64,000 nt of DNA from Akkermansiaceae bacterium UBA2381. GTDB taxonomy: Bacteria; Verrucomicrobiota; Verrucomicrobiia; Verrucomicrobiales; DEV007. This document shows, piece by piece, positions 32,383 through 41,780 of this stretch (positions are counted from its first letter, which is position 1; every line of letters starts with the position of its first letter). The DNA lies in contig DDSV01000058.1 in NCBI GenBank assembly GCA_002344215.1, forward strand, positions 119,179 to 183,178. The letters run 5' to 3'. Position numbers and translations under genes: made by a program. The notes under the pieces were generated by a model. It saw nothing but the letters and a program-made list of their open reading frames with translations. It searched no databases and was not told the origin of the DNA.

Positions 32383-34212
32383 TCAGAAAGTCGCCGTCGC
32401 ACCGATATGGAAGCGGCCCGAATCGTCAATCCCAAGCGTGTTCTTGGACATGACAGGGAAACCGTAGTCGAGGCGGAACTTGAACCAGTCGCTGTAGTTC
32501 CAACGCATCCCCACGCCGACCGATCCGATCTGGGTGCTGGAGGGCACCACGGTGGGATCCTCGAATCCGAGGTGGGCCGCATCGAAGAAAGCGAGGAAGC
32601 GGAGGCTGTCGGTCTCGTTCTCCCAGTCGAGGATGCGACCGAGGGAGAGTTCCGGGGTGTAGAGTTCGACGGTGCCCCAGAAGCCGTGATCGCCGCGGAC
32701 GGCGCGCTGGTCGAAGCCCCGCACCGTGTCGTAGCCGCCGGCACCGAGTTGCTCCGAGGCTTGCAACGGACCGTTCGCGCCTTGGCCCTGCACTTTGACA
32801 CGCAAGGACCAGTCCTCGTGGAGGCGGCGCTGGTGCTCGATGCTGCCGATGTAGTAGAAGTACTCGGCGGAGGAACCCACCGCATTGGCCCCGAAAGTCG
32901 CGTCGGAGTTGTGATTGTTGAAATCGCCCGGAGAGAAGACCCCGCGGATGTCGAACTGAGTGACCCCACGCTGGTGCTGGATGGTCTCGTTGTAGCCGAG
33001 GCTGAACTGGAAGATCTCGACGCGCGGACCGCCGATAGGAATATTTCCGAACTCCAAGTTGTTCCCATTCGACTTCCAGTCGAAACCGAAGTCCATCTGG
33101 CGCTGCCGGTTGGCGGTGCCGTCGAGCGGGATGTTGTAGCGACCGCTGATCTGCATGTTGTCACCTTCGGAGATGATGCCGGGCGGGATGAGTTCGGACT
33201 CGATATCGACGTAGGAGGCGAGGACGGTGAACCAATGGCGCCAAGGCAGCGTCTGGCTGTAGACGAGCGAGTTGGCCCGCACGTTGTCCATCGCGAAGTC
33301 ACTCGTGTACTGGTAGCTGAGGCTGCGGTCCGGCCCGAGAAGGTCACCGAAGTTGAAGCCGTAGGTAATACGCTCCTCGCTGAGGTAGTCGACACCGGAA
33401 TCCTCGTAGCTCATGTAGAACCAGTTCGCCCGGTTCTGGTAGCTCTTCAGGATGATGTCGGTGGTTCCGAACTCGTAGCCGGGCGCGTAGACCATATCGA
33501 CTTTGCGGTAGGGGCTGCGGTTCACCCAAGAGAGGTCGCGGAGCACTTCCGAGGCGCGGATGACTTCGCCTTTCTTCACCCGCATCTGGCTGCGGATGTA
33601 TTCCTCCGTCTCGGCATCGACGCCCTCGACGCGGATGCGGGCGAGTTCGGACTCGATCACGACGAGCTGGACCACGCCGGAGGTGATGTCCTGCTCGGGA
33701 ATGAGGACGTCCACGACAGGTCTGTCGCCTTCGCGATAGGCGACGATGACGTCCTTCACCATCTGGTCGAGCGAGGCGAGGGACACGGGTTTGCCGATGT
33801 AGGTCTGGAGGACGTAGCCGACCTGCTTGGGAAATTCGTCGAAGTCGTGCCAGATCCCCTCGACCCCCGGCCAGCCGTCGGGACGCACGTCGCCGGGACG
33901 AGGCAGGAGGACGATGCCGAGGAGTTGGTTCACCAGATAATCGTCGTCGCTGCCGGTACCGACCCCGTCTTTGCCTGCACCTTGGTCGATGTGGAAGCGA
34001 CCCAACTGGTCCACTTTCAGGGGGCCTTCGCCGCCGCCGCTGTGGAGCACGGAGCGCGTCTCGTGGACCCGGTCCTGCACGGTGGGTGGCAGCACGTCCA
34101 TCAGGATCTCCGTCCCGTACTGGTCGGTTACGGTCTGCTGGGCGAGGGAGACGCCAGTCATGGAGACAGCCGCCACAGCGGCGATTCCGGTTGTCAAAAG
34201 TTGGATTCTCAT
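32383..34212 (-). CDS. Two-partner secretion outer-membrane transporter, ShlB/FhaC (TpsB) family
   Basis: 609 aa from ATG 34212, where a signal peptide starts (MRIQLLTTGIAAVAAVSMTGVSLAQQ). A POTRA-2-like region spans about 100-240 (YREGDRPVVDVLIPEQDITSGVVQLVVIES), followed by a 16-strand barrel with VRGFDQRAVRGDHGFWG (the conserved VRGY/F lid motif) and a C-terminal strand ending in aromatic Phe (FHIGATATF). It exports a large adhesin-type TpsA protein. No TpsA gene is present in this window. Confidence 0.85.
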   Translation of the reverse strand: MRIQLLTTGIAAVAAVSMTGVSLAQQTVTDQYGTEILMDVLPPTVQDRVHETRSVLHSGGGEGPLKVDQLGRFHIDQGAGKDGVGTGSDDDYLVNQLLGIVLLPRPGDVRPDGWPGVEGIWHDFDEFPKQVGYVLQTYIGKPVSLASLDQMVKDVIVAYREGDRPVVDVLIPEQDITSGVVQLVVIESELARIRVEGVDAETEEYIRSQMRVKKGEVIRASEVLRDLSWVNRSPYRKVDMVYAPGYEFGTTDIILKSYQNRANWFYMSYEDSGVDYLSEERITYGFNFGDLLGPDRSLSYQYTSDFAMDNVRANSLVYSQTLPWRHWFTVLASYVDIESELIPPGIISEGDNMQISGRYNIPLDGTANRQRQMDFGFDWKSNGNNLEFGNIPIGGPRVEIFQFSLGYNETIQHQRGVTQFDIRGVFSPGDFNNHNSDATFGANAVGSSAEYFYYIGSIEHQRRLHEDWSLRVKVQGQGANGPLQASEQLGAGGYDTVRGFDQRAVRGDHGFWGTVELYTPELSLGRILDWENETDSLRFLAFFDAAHLGFEDPTVVPSSTQIGSVGVGMRWNYSDWFKFRLDYGFPVMSKNTLGIDDSGRFHIGATATF

Positions 34213-34351
34213 CGGATTCAGGCAGTCGCGGTCCATTGGCATCGCTCCGTATCGTATCCGCTTAACACAGGATGAAGAGCTTGAAAACGCTTTTTTCAGA
34301 AATTTTTCGGGTGTCCGTCACTCCGGCGGATGTTAAAGAATCCCGGCAGGA

Positions 34352-35209
34352 ATGAAAGCAGAATCCGAACCTTTTTTGACCGACACCCACGCCCACCTCG
34401 CCTCTCCGCGTTTCGCCGGGGAAATTCCGGGCTTGCTGGCCCGCGCCCGCGCCGACGGAATCGGTCGCATCGTCTCGATTTCCTGCGATTTCGGCGACTC
34501 GGAGAGGAACCTCTCGCTCGCGGAGGAGCATCCCGGCGTCTTCGCGACCGCCGGCGTCCATCCCTGCCATGTCCACGAGCCGGGGCCGGAAGGTTGGCGG
34601 AACCAGCTCCGCGCCCTCGTGGAACGCCCTCAAGTCGTGGGCATCGGCGAAATCGGCCTGGATTACTACCACCCGCCCCAAGACGGCAGCGGAGTCGACG
34701 AGTGGCGGCGGCTCCAGGAGTCGGTCTTCGAGGAAATGCTGCAACTGGCGCTGGACCTCGGCCTCCCCGCCGTCATCCACTCCCGCGAGAGCACGGACGC
34801 GGTTCTCGGGGTGCTGGAGCGCTTTCCCGGCGTCACCGCCGTGCTGCACTGCTTCACCGGCACCCCTGAGCAAGCGGAGCGCGCCCTCGCCGGGGGGCAT
34901 TTCCTCTCCTTCACCGGGGTGCTCACCTACCCCAAGGCCGAGGAAGTCCGGGAAACCGCCCGATGCGTTCCCCTCGACCGGGTCATGGTCGAGACCGACT
35001 CGCCCTTTCTCGCGCCGGTCCCCTTCCGCGGGAAACCCTGCGAACCGGCCATGGTCCGGCACACCGCCTTGAGGCTCGGCGAATTGCACGGCCTCTCCCT
35101 CGACGAGATCTCGACGGCCACCTCGGGCAACGCGGAGCGCTTTTTCGGGCTTTCCGGCCCGCTCCTCGACTCTAGCGGAACAGGGCTTGCGCATCGGCCC
35201 AACGCGTGA
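34352..35209 (+). CDS. TatD-family metal-dependent hydrolase
   Basis: 285 aa. Metal-site motifs in order: TDTHAHL, VVGIGEIGLDYY, AVIHSRES, AVLHCFTGT and VMVETDSPFLAP, covering the full TatD TIM barrel. Members are DNases or 3'-5' exonucleases. The length matches E. coli TatD-like proteins plus a short tail. It is divergent from the TpsB gene, with an AGGA three bases before the ATG. Confidence 0.9.
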   Translation: MKAESEPFLTDTHAHLASPRFAGEIPGLLARARADGIGRIVSISCDFGDSERNLSLAEEHPGVFATAGVHPCHVHEPGPEGWRNQLRALVERPQVVGIGEIGLDYYHPPQDGSGVDEWRRLQESVFEEMLQLALDLGLPAVIHSRESTDAVLGVLERFPGVTAVLHCFTGTPEQAERALAGGHFLSFTGVLTYPKAEEVRETARCVPLDRVMVETDSPFLAPVPFRGKPCEPAMVRHTALRLGELHGLSLDEISTATSGNAERFFGLSGPLLDSSGTGLAHRPNA

Positions 35210-35254
35210 TCTTTTACAGAAGCAGCCCACTCCCCTGCCCCGTATCGCACCGCC

Positions 35255-35455
35255 ATGTCTTCGGAACGCCGGAACTTCGTCCGCGAGAAGCGATTCCTCC
35301 CATCCCCGCCGGAGGGATGGCAGCGGGGCACCCACTCCAACGCGACGCTCACCGACGACCACACCCTCTTCCTGTTGAACCAGCAGAGGGAGCGTCGCTC
35401 AAGGGTGGAGAGGCTCTCCTGGGTCGCGCGCCTCCTCCGTCTCTTCCGCCGCTGA
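35255..35455 (+). CDS. Possible small basic protein overlapping ligA antisense
   Basis: 66 aa, MSSERRNFVREKRFLPSPPEGW..., ending in an amphipathic basic tail (RRSRVERLSWVARLLRLFRR). It lies 45 bp after TatD and its last 57 bp overlap the 3' end of ligA on the other strand. Composition is protein-like but no family is recognised, and an overlap artefact is possible. Confidence 0.35.
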   Translation: MSSERRNFVREKRFLPSPPEGWQRGTHSNATLTDDHTLFLLNQQRERRSRVERLSWVARLLRLFRR

Positions 35456-37567
35456 TCCGGCGGCGAAGAGCTCCGCCAGCCCCTCCTCGGAGATCACGGC
35501 GACGCCGAGCGACTCGGCCTTTTCGCGCTTCGAGCCTCCGCCTTCCCCGGCGACGAGGTAATCCGTGCTCTTGCTGACCGAGCCGGCCACCTTGCCCCCC
35601 GCCGCCTCAATGCGCTCCTTGATCTCGTCTCGTGGGGAGGAGAGGGTCCCGGTGATGACGAAGGTCTTTCCCGCCACACCGGGACCGTCGGAAGCGACCG
35701 CCGCCGCGAAAGGCGCGTAGTTGCCCGAGCGCGAGTCGATCCCGAGTTCGCCGAAGCGGGCGAGGAGAACCGCCCCCGCCTCGCTCTCGAAATAGTCCAC
35801 GACACTCGCCGCGACCGTCGGCCCGACTTCTCCGGAGATGCCGTAGGGGGCGAGCAGGTCGTTCGCGTCCTTGCGCTGTCCCGTCGTGAAGGTGCGCAAC
35901 TCGCGCAGGATCACGGAAGCGGCCAGCTCTCCAAGGTTCGCGTGGAGCCGGGCCAGCTCCTTCGCCGCCGACTCGCCGACTTGGCGGATGCCGAGCCCGA
36001 AGAGCCAGCGGTGCAGCGGTAGGTCGCGGGCGCGGCCCAGGGTTTCGACGATTTTGGCGGCGTTCTTCGAACCGAGGACGCGCGGCTCCGCCTCCGTGCC
36101 GAGGTTCAGGGTCGCGAGCGACTCCTCCGGTACGGTGAAAAGGTCGAGGGGTTCGACGACGAGGCCCCGCTCGACGAGCTTCTCCGCGACGATGGTGCCG
36201 ACGCCTTCGATGTCGAGAGCCTTCCGGCTGACGAGTTGCTTGAGCCGGTTCGCCGTCTTCGCGGGGCATCCGGGGTTGCGGCACCTCCAAGCAACGAAGC
36301 CCTCCTCCCTCGCGACAGGGCCGTCGCAGGCGGGGCATTTCCCGCCGATCTCGGCGAAGAGGTCGTAGGGCCGGGTTTCGGGCGGGCGTTTCTCCAAGAC
36401 CACCTTCACCACGGCGGGGATGATCTCGCCGGCCTTTTCGATCAGCACGGTGTCGCCGATACGGACATCCTTGCGGTCGATCTCGTCCTGGTTGTGCAAG
36501 GTGGCGCGGCGCACCGTCGTCCCGGAGACGAGGACGGGATCGAGCTCCGCCACCGGGGTGAGGGTGCCGGTGCGCCCGACTTGGACCGTGATGGCCCGCA
36601 GGACGGTCTCCTTCTGCTCCGGCGGATATTTGTAGGCGGCGGCCCAGCGCGGCGCTCGCGCCGTCGTCCCGAGAGCCTCGCGAGCGGCGAAATCGACCAC
36701 CTTGACCACCGCCCCGTCGGTCTCGTAGGGCAGCGAATGCCGCAGATGATCGAGCTCCCGCACCGCCGCGAGCACCTCCTCGACCGTCCCGGCCCGCCAC
36801 TGGGGATGGTTCACGGGCAGGCCGAGGCGCTTCATCTCCTCGACCAATTCCAACGACGAAGCCGGCGCAAAGCCCTCCAGACGCCCGTGGCCGTGAGCGA
36901 GGAAGTCGAGAGGCCGCCTCGCCACCTCGCGCGAGTCGAGGAGCTTCAGCGCGCCCGCCGCGGCGTTGCGGGGATTTTTGAAAGCCGGCAGCCCAGCCTC
37001 GTCCCGCGCTTGGTTCAACTCGGCGAACGCCTGCTTCGGCAGGAAGATCTCGCCGCGCACCTCCAGCCAGGAGGGAGCGCCCGCCGCGAGACGCAGGGGC
37101 ACTCGCCGGATCGTGCGGACGTTCTCCGTGATGACATCCCCGACGACGCCGTCGCCACGGGTCACCGCGTAGTCGAGCTCCCCGTCTCGGTAGTGCAGGG
37201 CCACGGCGACGCCATCGATCTTCGGTTCGATCGTCACCGGAACCCGCTCCGCCCCCAGCCCCTTCTGCAAGCGGGCGAAGAAAGCGGCCATCTCCCCCTC
37301 GGAGAACTGGTCGTCGATGCTCAGCATGGGCACGGGATGCTCGCGCTGCTCGAAGCCCTGGATCGCCCCGCCCCCGACCCGACGCGTCGGCGAGTTCGGA
37401 TCGGCGCGATCGGGGAAGGCCGTCTCCAGCAGCTCCAAGTCGCGGAAAAGGCGGTCGTATTCCGCGTCGGGGATCTCGGGTTCGGCCTCCTCGTAGTAGA
37501 GGCGGTTGTGCCGCTCGATCTCGCGGGCGAGCCGCGCCATCTCCGCTCTGGCGTCTTCGGGACTCAT
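35399..37567 (-). CDS. ligA: NAD+-dependent DNA ligase
   Basis: 722 aa from ATG 37567, preceded by GGAGG at good spacing; a GTG nine codons upstream overlaps the antitoxin stop. Seals nicks in replication and repair using NAD+. Domains: Ia (HNRLYYEEAEPEIPDAEYD), adenylation domain with catalytic Lys116 in EPKIDGVAV, OB fold, four-Cys zinc finger (CPACDGP...CRNPGCPAK), tandem HhH, and C-terminal BRCT (GKTFVITGTLSSPRDEIKERIE). Length is near the usual 670 with a small C-terminal extension. Confidence 0.97.
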   Translation of the reverse strand: MSPEDARAEMARLAREIERHNRLYYEEAEPEIPDAEYDRLFRDLELLETAFPDRADPNSPTRRVGGGAIQGFEQREHPVPMLSIDDQFSEGEMAAFFARLQKGLGAERVPVTIEPKIDGVAVALHYRDGELDYAVTRGDGVVGDVITENVRTIRRVPLRLAAGAPSWLEVRGEIFLPKQAFAELNQARDEAGLPAFKNPRNAAAGALKLLDSREVARRPLDFLAHGHGRLEGFAPASSLELVEEMKRLGLPVNHPQWRAGTVEEVLAAVRELDHLRHSLPYETDGAVVKVVDFAAREALGTTARAPRWAAAYKYPPEQKETVLRAITVQVGRTGTLTPVAELDPVLVSGTTVRRATLHNQDEIDRKDVRIGDTVLIEKAGEIIPAVVKVVLEKRPPETRPYDLFAEIGGKCPACDGPVAREEGFVAWRCRNPGCPAKTANRLKQLVSRKALDIEGVGTIVAEKLVERGLVVEPLDLFTVPEESLATLNLGTEAEPRVLGSKNAAKIVETLGRARDLPLHRWLFGLGIRQVGESAAKELARLHANLGELAASVILRELRTFTTGQRKDANDLLAPYGISGEVGPTVAASVVDYFESEAGAVLLARFGELGIDSRSGNYAPFAAAVASDGPGVAGKTFVITGTLSSPRDEIKERIEAAGGKVAGSVSKSTDYLVAGEGGGSKREKAESLGVAVISEEGLAELFAAGSAAEETEEARDPGEPLHP

Positions 37568-37586
37568 CCGGCCTCCAGCAAAGGTC

Positions 37587-37889
37587 TCAGTCACCGCTTC
37601 GCTCCGACGAGCGTTCCACCTGCTTCGAAACCTCCTCCTCCAGCCGCTCCGCGAGCCATTGCTTGATCATGCTCTGGTAGTTGAGGTAGCGCTGCCGGGC
37701 GAGTCGCTTGATGCGGCTCAGCATCTGGGGGTCGAAGCGCAACGTGATCGTCGTCGATTCGCGCACGGTCTGCCGCTGAATCGAGGCGTTCATGAGGCGA
37801 GGGTCGAGGGAATGGGACGCCCAAAAGGCGGCCTCCTCCCTCTCGTCCTCGAATTCGGGAATCTGGCTCCAGCGCTCGATCGTGTTCAC
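37587..37889 (-). CDS. CopG-family antitoxin-like protein, orphan
   Basis: 100 aa from GTG 37889 (MNTIERWSQIPEFEDEREEAAFWASHSLD). The IPEF-x-EREEAAFWASH phrase and C-terminal ribbon-helix-helix-like TTITLRFDPQMLSRIKRLARQR YLNYQSMIKQWL fit the CopG antitoxin family usually found beside BrnT-type toxins. No toxin-sized gene adjoins it: ligA follows after 19 bp and a TPR gene precedes. It is either a solitary regulator or a relic. Confidence 0.75.
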   Translation of the reverse strand: MNTIERWSQIPEFEDEREEAAFWASHSLDPRLMNASIQRQTVRESTTITLRFDPQMLSRIKRLARQRYLNYQSMIKQWLAERLEEEVSKQVERSSERSGD

Positions 37890-37969
37890 CCCACAAGGAG
37901 GCGGAGAATCGCGGGGTTTGCAACGAGTTTCGCCAACGGGCTTCCGGTTCCACGCCGTCCGCCCACTCG

Positions 37970-39361
37970 TCAGAACTCGAAATGTCCGGTCCGGATCTCC
38001 GCGAGCCGCTCGCGGCAGCGGTCCCATTCGATCTCCAGCTCCACCCGGCGCTCGTAGGCCTCGGTTCCGATTCCCGTGAACCCCTCGCGCTTCAGATCGC
38101 CGATCGCCCGCCAGAGCGTCTCGACCGCCGCCTCGTGGCAAGCGGCGGACCGCTCCAAGCCCGAGGAATCCCGTTCCGGGTCGAGATGGTCGAGGAGATA
38201 GTCGCCGAGGAAGCGGGGGAGGTGCCGGGCGTAGGTCTCCGCCCCGAGACCGAAAAGCTGGCCGGCGACCGCGTCGAGAGGATCGAGGACGCCCCCGATG
38301 GCGAGGTGCCGCCGCAGCCGCCGCAGCCCGTCTTCGGCGAGGTCGGTGATCTCGTCGGCGGAGGCCGGGCCGTCGTCTTGCTCCCGCAGGGCGAGGCAGA
38401 GAGTGAGCCGGGCGGTCAGTTCGAGATTGAGCATCTCCCAATCGTCGGTCTCGTCGCGGTCGCCAGTGCCGATCCACCGGAGCGCCTCGCGGGCCTCGCT
38501 TTCGCTCGTGGACGGGTCGGCGGATTCGTGGATCATGCGGGCGCGGCTGGTGTTCACGAGCGCGACGGCGAGCATCCGTTTCGACTCCTCGATGCCGCCC
38601 TCGGCTCCGGGCCTCAAGATGGCGGCGGCCTGTTCGTAGTGGGCGAAGGCCTCCTCCCGCCCGCCGCTGGCGTAGCGAACCGCCAGTTCCGTTTTGGCCG
38701 CGCCGAGGTTCAGATGGCAAAGGGCGAGCCGGGAGCGGTGGGCCGGGCTGGCGGCAAGGTCGAAGTCCGCGAGGAGGGCCGAGGCCTTTTCGTAGGACCG
38801 GATCGCCTCCTCGATCCGGTCGTCGCCCCCCAAGCGCGCGAGCGCGTCGCCACGGTTGATCCAAGCCGCCGAGAGTCCCCAGCGCAACGTTTCGTCCGGC
38901 TCTGGATCCGCTTCGCGGAGACGAATGGATTCTTCGAAATGCGCCGCCGCCCCGGCCCAGTCCTCGGGACGGTGGCCCAGCAGGCGGGTCAGCCCGAGGT
39001 AGGTGCGCAGGTTCGCCGACCGCCTCGCGGTGCGCAGGGGGTCGAGGCCGGAGCCCCCCAGATGGACGAGAGCCTCCTCATAGGCGGTCGAGGCCTCGTC
39101 GACGCGGTAGTGGAGACGCTCGACATGGCCCCGCGCCGTGGCGACGGAGGAGGCCATCTCCGACCAGTCCGCGCCTCCTTTGCCGGGGTGGCCGTCGAGC
39201 CACCGCTCCAGATCGTCGAGCCGCCGGACGGCGGAAAGGAGGGACGCGGTGTCCCCGACCGCCAAGGCCAGTTCCACCTCACGGAGTTCGGCATGGAGCC
39301 GATCCCGGCCCTCCGGACATTCGCGATCCACTGGATTATCTACGCTTCTCTGCATCACCAT
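37970..39361 (-). CDS. TPR-repeat protein of unknown function
   Basis: 463 aa from ATG 39361 (MVMQRSVDNPVDREC); longer frame enters the dispersed repeat and is rejected. Helical repeats such as AWINRGDALARLGGDDRIEEAIRSYEKA and ALCHLNLGAAKTELAVRYASGGREEAFAHYEQAAAIL are tetratricopeptide-like. The rest is acidic and Arg-rich. It is probably cytoplasmic since no signal is seen. The neighbouring antitoxin and ligase give no functional hint. Confidence 0.75.
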   Translation of the reverse strand: MVMQRSVDNPVDRECPEGRDRLHAELREVELALAVGDTASLLSAVRRLDDLERWLDGHPGKGGADWSEMASSVATARGHVERLHYRVDEASTAYEEALVHLGGSGLDPLRTARRSANLRTYLGLTRLLGHRPEDWAGAAAHFEESIRLREADPEPDETLRWGLSAAWINRGDALARLGGDDRIEEAIRSYEKASALLADFDLAASPAHRSRLALCHLNLGAAKTELAVRYASGGREEAFAHYEQAAAILRPGAEGGIEESKRMLAVALVNTSRARMIHESADPSTSESEAREALRWIGTGDRDETDDWEMLNLELTARLTLCLALREQDDGPASADEITDLAEDGLRRLRRHLAIGGVLDPLDAVAGQLFGLGAETYARHLPRFLGDYLLDHLDPERDSSGLERSAACHEAAVETLWRAIGDLKREGFTGIGTEAYERRVELEIEWDRCRERLAEIRTGHFEF

Positions 39362-39478
39362 TCGAAATTCGGAACCATCGCCCCATCTGCGGAAATCTGC
39401 GGCCATTTGCGGCCATCTGCGTCAAAAAAATGGGAACGCAGATGTCCACAGATGAACCGCTGATTTTCACAGATAGAG
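39359..39478 (+). repeat. Dispersed repeat, copy C
   Basis: Contains GGAACCATCGCCCCATCTGC, GCGGCCATCTGCGTCAAAAA and CACAGATGAACCGCTGATTT. It covers the upstream edge of the TPR gene and aligns with copies A and B. Confidence 0.7.
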
Positions 39479-39562
39479 GAGCTTCCACGAGGCATTTCAC
39501 CATGCCTAGCCGCAACGCCCCAACGAAATCCAAAATCACGACGCCAAGCGGTACAAACGAAA

Positions 39563-39588
39563 GCCCCGGCCCTTGCAAGGGCCGGGGC
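39563..39588. repeat. Perfect 26-bp palindrome
   Basis: GCCCCGGCCCTTG joined directly to its complement, CAAGGGCCGGGGC. It lies 37 bp after the stop of the minus-strand YHS-like gene, so it may end that transcript, though no T-tract follows. Confidence 0.75.
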
Positions 39589-39625
39589 AGCTCCGGTGAA
39601 AGAGGGGGACGGTCGGGGGGACCTG

Positions 39626-40102
39626 TCAGACCTTCCCCTTCAATTGCGGAAGATGTCCATCGGCGACAGCCTTCTTGGCGGAGCCGTCGGGATCGGCCTC
39701 CCACGCCTTGAGGTGCTTGTTCGTGGAGAAATAGACCTTCACCCCCTTGTATTCAGCGGAGGGCGAGGAGGGGCCGACGAGACGCTCCGGCGCGAAGGGG
39801 CAGTAGCGCTGCTCCAGCAACTCGACCTTGCCCGGAACCTTCAGATCTTGGACGGCGGGCACGCTCTTCATCTCTTGGAAGAGGGTCACGTAGTAGTCCG
39901 GATCCTGTTTGAACTGCTTCACGCAGGGGCCGCAGCAGAAATAGATGTCCTTGTCCTGGTAGGTGACCTTCTCCTCGACGTCAGTCTCCTCCCCGGTCAT
40001 GATGGGGCAAGTTTTGTTCGAGGGTTCCTCGGCGAAGGCGGGGACGGCAAGCAGGGCCACGGCGGGCAGAATGAGCAGACGGGGAATGGAGAGAATAGTC
40101 AT
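39626..40102 (-). CDS. Exported YHS/TRASH-like metal-binding domain protein
   Basis: 158 aa with signal peptide (MTILSIPRLLILPAVALLAVPAFA). The mature part shows a Cys-rich YHS/TRASH pattern: NKTCPIMTGEETDVEEKVTYQDKDIYFCCGPCVKQF (Cys32, 56, 57, 60), then DPDYYVTLFQEM, and a second truncated lobe with YCPFAPERL. Such domains bind heavy metals, often copper. Probably periplasmic metal binding; the partner is not in the neighbourhood. Confidence 0.8.
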   Translation of the reverse strand: MTILSIPRLLILPAVALLAVPAFAEEPSNKTCPIMTGEETDVEEKVTYQDKDIYFCCGPCVKQFKQDPDYYVTLFQEMKSVPAVQDLKVPGKVELLEQRYCPFAPERLVGPSSPSAEYKGVKVYFSTNKHLKAWEADPDGSAKKAVADGHLPQLKGKV

Positions 40103-40182
40103 ATTGGATCAGTGCCCCACCTTGCCGAAAAAACGGCCGGAACACCAACGGAGCCTTGTCCGGGATTGGCGATGGCTTGCGA

Positions 40183-41595
40183 TCAATCGGCCCCTCGCTT
40201 GCCCGACTCCTCGAACAGCTTCCGCCAATGTTCCAGCCTCTCGCCAACGCGCTGCTCCATCCCGTGGGAGGAGGGCTGGTAGTAGGTCCGCCCCTCCGGC
40301 AGGTAGGCTTGGGGCACGTAGCCCCCCTCGTAGTCGTGTCCGTAGAGGTAGGCCGCCTCGCCCTCGGCGATGGCCCCGCTGCCCTCGCCGAGCTTCTTCC
40401 GCGTCTTCGTGCGCAGGTGCGGCGGCACCGCGAGGGTGCGGCCCTCGGCAACGTCCTTCAGCGCCGCGTCGATGGCGGCGTAGGCGCGGTTGCTCTTCGG
40501 GGCGGTGGCGAGGTAGACGGTGGCGTGGGCGAGCGGGATGCGGGCCTCGGGCATGCCGATGAACTCGACCGCCTGCTGCGCGGCCACGGCGACGCGGAGG
40601 GCGTTCGAGTCGGCCATGCCCACATCCTCGCTCGCGGCGATGACGAGACGCCGGGCGATGAAGCGGATGTCCTCCCCGGCGTGCAGCATCTTCGCCAGCC
40701 AGTAGAGGGCGGCGTCGGGATCGCAGCCACGGATCGACTTGATGAAGGCGCTGATGGTGTCGTAATGGGCGTCGCCGTCGGCGTCGTAGACGATGGCCTT
40801 GCGCTGGATCGAGTCCTCGGCCACGGCGAGGTTGATCGTGATCTCGCCGCTCTCCGGATCGGGTTCGGTGGTCAGCACGGCCAGCTCGAAGGAGGTCAGC
40901 AGCTTCCGCGCGTCGCCGTCGCACCGGGTCACGAGATGCCGGGCCGCGTCCTCGTGGACGACGAGGGGCTTCTTCCCGAAGCCCCGCTCCGGGTCGGCGA
41001 CGGCCGCGCGGAGGAGCTCGTGGAGATCCTCCTCGTCGAGCGGTTCGAGCTGGAAGACCTGACTGCGCGAGACGAGGGGGCTGTTGATGTAGAAATAGGG
41101 GTTGTGCGTCGTCGCCCCGATGAAGCGCACCGTGCCGCGCTCGATGTGCGGGAGGAGGACGTCCTGCTGCGCCTTGTTGAAACGGTGGATCTCGTCCACG
41201 AAGAGGGTCGTGGTCTCGCCACGCGTCCGCTGGAACTGCCGCGCCGCCTCCACCGCCCGGCGGATCTCGGCGACGTTGCTCTCGACCCCGGAGAGATTGA
41301 GGAAGCGGGAGACGGTGCGTCGGGCGATCAGCTCGGCGAGGCTCGTCTTCCCGACTCCCGGAGGCCCGTAGAAGATCAGCGAGGTGAAACGATCCGCCTC
41401 GATGGCGCGGCGGAGGAGACGCCCTTCGCCGAGGATGTGGCGCTGGCCCACGTATTCGTCGAGGTCGCGCGGGCGCATCCGCGCGGCCAACGGAGCCGTC
41501 GGATCGAGGCCCGGGCCGCCCGGAGGGACGAAGCCGGGAGCGGCGGAGACGTGGAGGAGATCCTCCGTCGGCTCGTTGAAGAGGTCTTCTTCCAT
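40183..41595 (-). CDS. rarA: Replication-associated recombination protein A (RarA/MgsA, AAA+ ATPase)
   Basis: 470 aa from ATG 41595 (MEEDLFNEPTEDLLHVS). Domains: RMRPRDLDEYVGQRHILGEG box, Walker A GPPGVGKTS (77-85), Walker B LFVDEIHRFNKAQQD, sensor FIGATTHNPYF, lid, then the MgsA C-terminal domain (YDTISAFIKSIRGCDPDAALYWLAKMLHAGED and LYGHDYEGGYVPQAYLP). It handles stalled replication forks with the clamp-loader-like fold. Length matches E. coli RarA. Confidence 0.95.
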   Translation of the reverse strand: MEEDLFNEPTEDLLHVSAAPGFVPPGGPGLDPTAPLAARMRPRDLDEYVGQRHILGEGRLLRRAIEADRFTSLIFYGPPGVGKTSLAELIARRTVSRFLNLSGVESNVAEIRRAVEAARQFQRTRGETTTLFVDEIHRFNKAQQDVLLPHIERGTVRFIGATTHNPYFYINSPLVSRSQVFQLEPLDEEDLHELLRAAVADPERGFGKKPLVVHEDAARHLVTRCDGDARKLLTSFELAVLTTEPDPESGEITINLAVAEDSIQRKAIVYDADGDAHYDTISAFIKSIRGCDPDAALYWLAKMLHAGEDIRFIARRLVIAASEDVGMADSNALRVAVAAQQAVEFIGMPEARIPLAHATVYLATAPKSNRAYAAIDAALKDVAEGRTLAVPPHLRTKTRKKLGEGSGAIAEGEAAYLYGHDYEGGYVPQAYLPEGRTYYQPSSHGMEQRVGERLEHWRKLFEESGKRGAD

Positions 41596-41659
41596 GAAAT
41601 ACGAGGAGGGGGGAACCCTAACCGAATCGGAGGTCTTGAAAACCAAGAGATCAATGCGA

Positions 41660-41760
41660 GGTGGAAAGAGGTGTTTTCAAAATAATAATAATTTCCATAT
41701 TTAATTTGATTTTCCGTATTATAACGATAATATTTTAAAAACTTTAACCCTCCCGAAACA
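41660..41760. promoter_or_regulatory. AT-rich divergent promoter island
   Basis: An almost pure A/T stretch (AATAATAATAATTTCC, TATTATAACGATAATATT) between the divergent rarA and hypothetical genes. It probably holds both promoters; TATAAC/TATTAT words could be -10 boxes but cannot be assigned. Confidence 0.45.
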
Positions 41761-41780
41761 ACACCCCTGCTGCCGTCCTC

